The position numbers were made by a program, and so were the translations under genes. Below are positions 63,116 through 64,000 of a DNA stretch of 64,000 bases, piece by piece. The stretch is taken from assembly GCF_006517625.1 (NCBI RefSeq), contig NZ_VHQI01000008.1:111975-175974 (forward strand), read 5' to 3'. This DNA comes from Mixta tenebrionis. Lineage in GTDB: Bacteria; Pseudomonadota; Gammaproteobacteria; Enterobacterales; Enterobacteriaceae. Numbering within the stretch: position 1 is the stretch's first letter; the number at the start of each line of letters is the position of its first letter. The notes below the pieces were generated by a model that made no database searches, was not told where the DNA came from, and saw nothing but the letters and a program-made list of their open reading frames with translations.

Positions 63116-64000
63116 TTAGTTATGATCTGGACCGTCAACTAACTGCAACAATCCAGCAACTCGCTCATGATGATGCCACGTAGTTTCCCAACCAATTCCA
63201 GTTGGAGCTTTCCTTGGGAACGCACCGCGTTTACCAGGTGATACTTTCTCAAAAATTCCCGGATATTTACCTTCAAGAGTAGCTTTAAATTGAGGATCAT
63301 TTTTCATTTGATAATAAAGCTGTCTATTAGCTTCCTGGAAATGTTTCCCATCACTCATACGATACATATCGCTTGGTAAGTGAGCTTCGCCATGAACATC
63401 ATATACGCCAGGGTTATTTGTACTTGCCAACCCTAACGGATCGATCCACGTCAGCGCATTCGGCGCATACGCATACTGGTTCAGCCCGCCCGCCAGCCCG
63501 ATCGGGTCCGGCTGGGTAAAGTGCCCGTTCTCCGGATCGTAGTAGCGGAAGGTAGTGTAGTGCAGCCCCGTTTCATGGTCAAAATACTGGCCGGCAAAGC
63601 GCAGATTCTGCCGCAGCTTTTCCCCTTCTCCGGTATAGCTCTCCTGCTTCAGCGCGCCCCACTCGTCGCAGCGCCCCCGCCACACCGCGCGGCCCGCTTT
63701 ATCGTGCAGCGATTCCGGCAGCCCGTTCAGCGCCGTACGGTACCAGTACAGCCGGTAGCCGCCTTTCTGCCGCTCCGCCCTGGCGACGGGCTCGTGGCCG
63801 CCTTCGTTATAAATATAGAGCGTGCCGCTCTCCGTCGCGTCCCCGTTCCGCTCGCCGTACAGCCGCAGCCCGCACCACAGAAATCCGGTCTCTTCCTCCC
63901 GCCCGTCGTGGCGCGTCAGCGTCTTGGCGGTGCGCCGCCCCAGCGCATCATAGCGGTAGCTCGCCTCCTGGTACGCCGGGTGCCCGCTGAACGCCACCCG
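63116..64000 (-). CDS. Rhs protein C-terminal part with WHH-type nuclease tip (5' end outside window, prematurely stopped)
   Basis: The frame is open to the window edge. YD-repeat units ('ASYRYDALGRRTAKTLTRHD', 'LRFAGQYFDHETGLHYTTFR') lead to the core end 'DPIGLAGGLNQYAYAPNAL' and 'TWIDPLGL', after which the toxin tip begins. The tip is AT-richer and carries 'IGWETTWHHHERVAGLLQLV', the W-H-H pattern of HNH/Endo VII-type WHH nucleases. The coding sequence ends at TAA 63118-63116, but the same frame continues for 23 codons (RHLDYHPKGYGGRKTCGGGS, then GCR) to TGA at 63046-63044, which looks like the natural end of the nuclease. So the toxin is cut short in its active-site tail. Rhs proteins are delivered by type VI secretion. 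Confidence 0.9.
   Translation of the reverse strand, partial: RVAFSGHPAYQEASYRYDALGRRTAKTLTRHDGREEETGFLWCGLRLYGERNGDATESGTLYIYNEGGHEPVARAERQKGGYRLYWYRTALNGLPESLHDKAGRAVWRGRCDEWGALKQESYTGEGEKLRQNLRFAGQYFDHETGLHYTTFRYYDPENGHFTQPDPIGLAGGLNQYAYAPNALTWIDPLGLASTNNPGVYDVHGEAHLPSDMYRMSDGKHFQEANRQLYYQMKNDPQFKATLEGKYPGIFEKVSPGKRGAFPRKAPTGIGWETTWHHHERVAGLLQLVDGPDHN

Overview
The window looks like the chromosome of an enterobacterium of the Erwiniaceae (Pantoea/Mixta-like). The right half keeps the E. coli-type order thrW - proA - proB - phoE - crl - frsA - gpt - pepD - dinB - yafK - yafJ - gmhA - fadE - (insert) - yafV. The left half carries ybiW-ybiY-fsaA, ybiU and a complete-looking pectin-oligomer uptake block. 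Identities come from reading the proteins against remembered families; no database search was run.

Layout. 1-2.9 kb: the 3' end of a RidA-family gene, a small unknown gene, a CorA-type metal transporter and an eight-copy 80-bp minisatellite. 2.9-13 kb: a glycyl-radical enzyme and its activase (ybiW, ybiY) divergent from fructose-6-phosphate aldolase (fsaA) with an FNR-like box between them, then ybiU, a YciT-like DeoR regulator, an M20 amidohydrolase, a small acidic protein and a DASS carboxylate transporter. 13.4-26.4 kb: pectin catabolism, with porin KdgM, a periplasmic PL2 pectate lyase, the ABC importer TogMNAB, two oligogalacturonate lyases (Ogl) and KduD, wired together by at least six KdgR-like boxes. 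The kduI gene expected beside kduD is only a fossil. A LuxR-type regulator at the end of the block shares a promoter module with ogl. 27-30.2 kb: a four-gene operon predicted to take up and open 2-amino-thiazoline-4-carboxylate to make cysteine. 31.2-34.5 kb: an SDR/LysR divergent pair and a tyrosine integrase next to tRNA-Thr(CGT) (thrW), a classic island insertion site.

34.5-48.7 kb is core genome: proline synthesis, phosphoporin, sigma-S helper Crl, FrsA, purine salvage, peptidase D, SOS polymerase IV, YafK, YafJ, GmhA and FadE. 48.7-57.8 kb, between fadE and yafV, holds a type I-F CRISPR-Cas system (cas2-3, csy1, csy2, csy3, cas6f) with a four-repeat array downstream. No cas1 is present. 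A decayed second array in the opposite orientation lies between cas2-3 and csy1, and a single decayed repeat lies where cas1 would be expected, so interference looks possible but acquisition of new spacers does not.

57.8-64 kb: a methionine aminotransferase/omega-amidase pair (ybdL-yafV), two purine-catabolism genes (ureidoglycine-type aminotransferase and PuuE allantoinase), and the 3' end of an Rhs toxin gene with its presumed immunity gene. The Rhs nuclease tip is cut by an ochre codon 23 codons before its natural end. Short tandem repeats (80, 45, 41 and 7 bp units) recur in 3' flanks of genes and are a distinctive feature of this genome.
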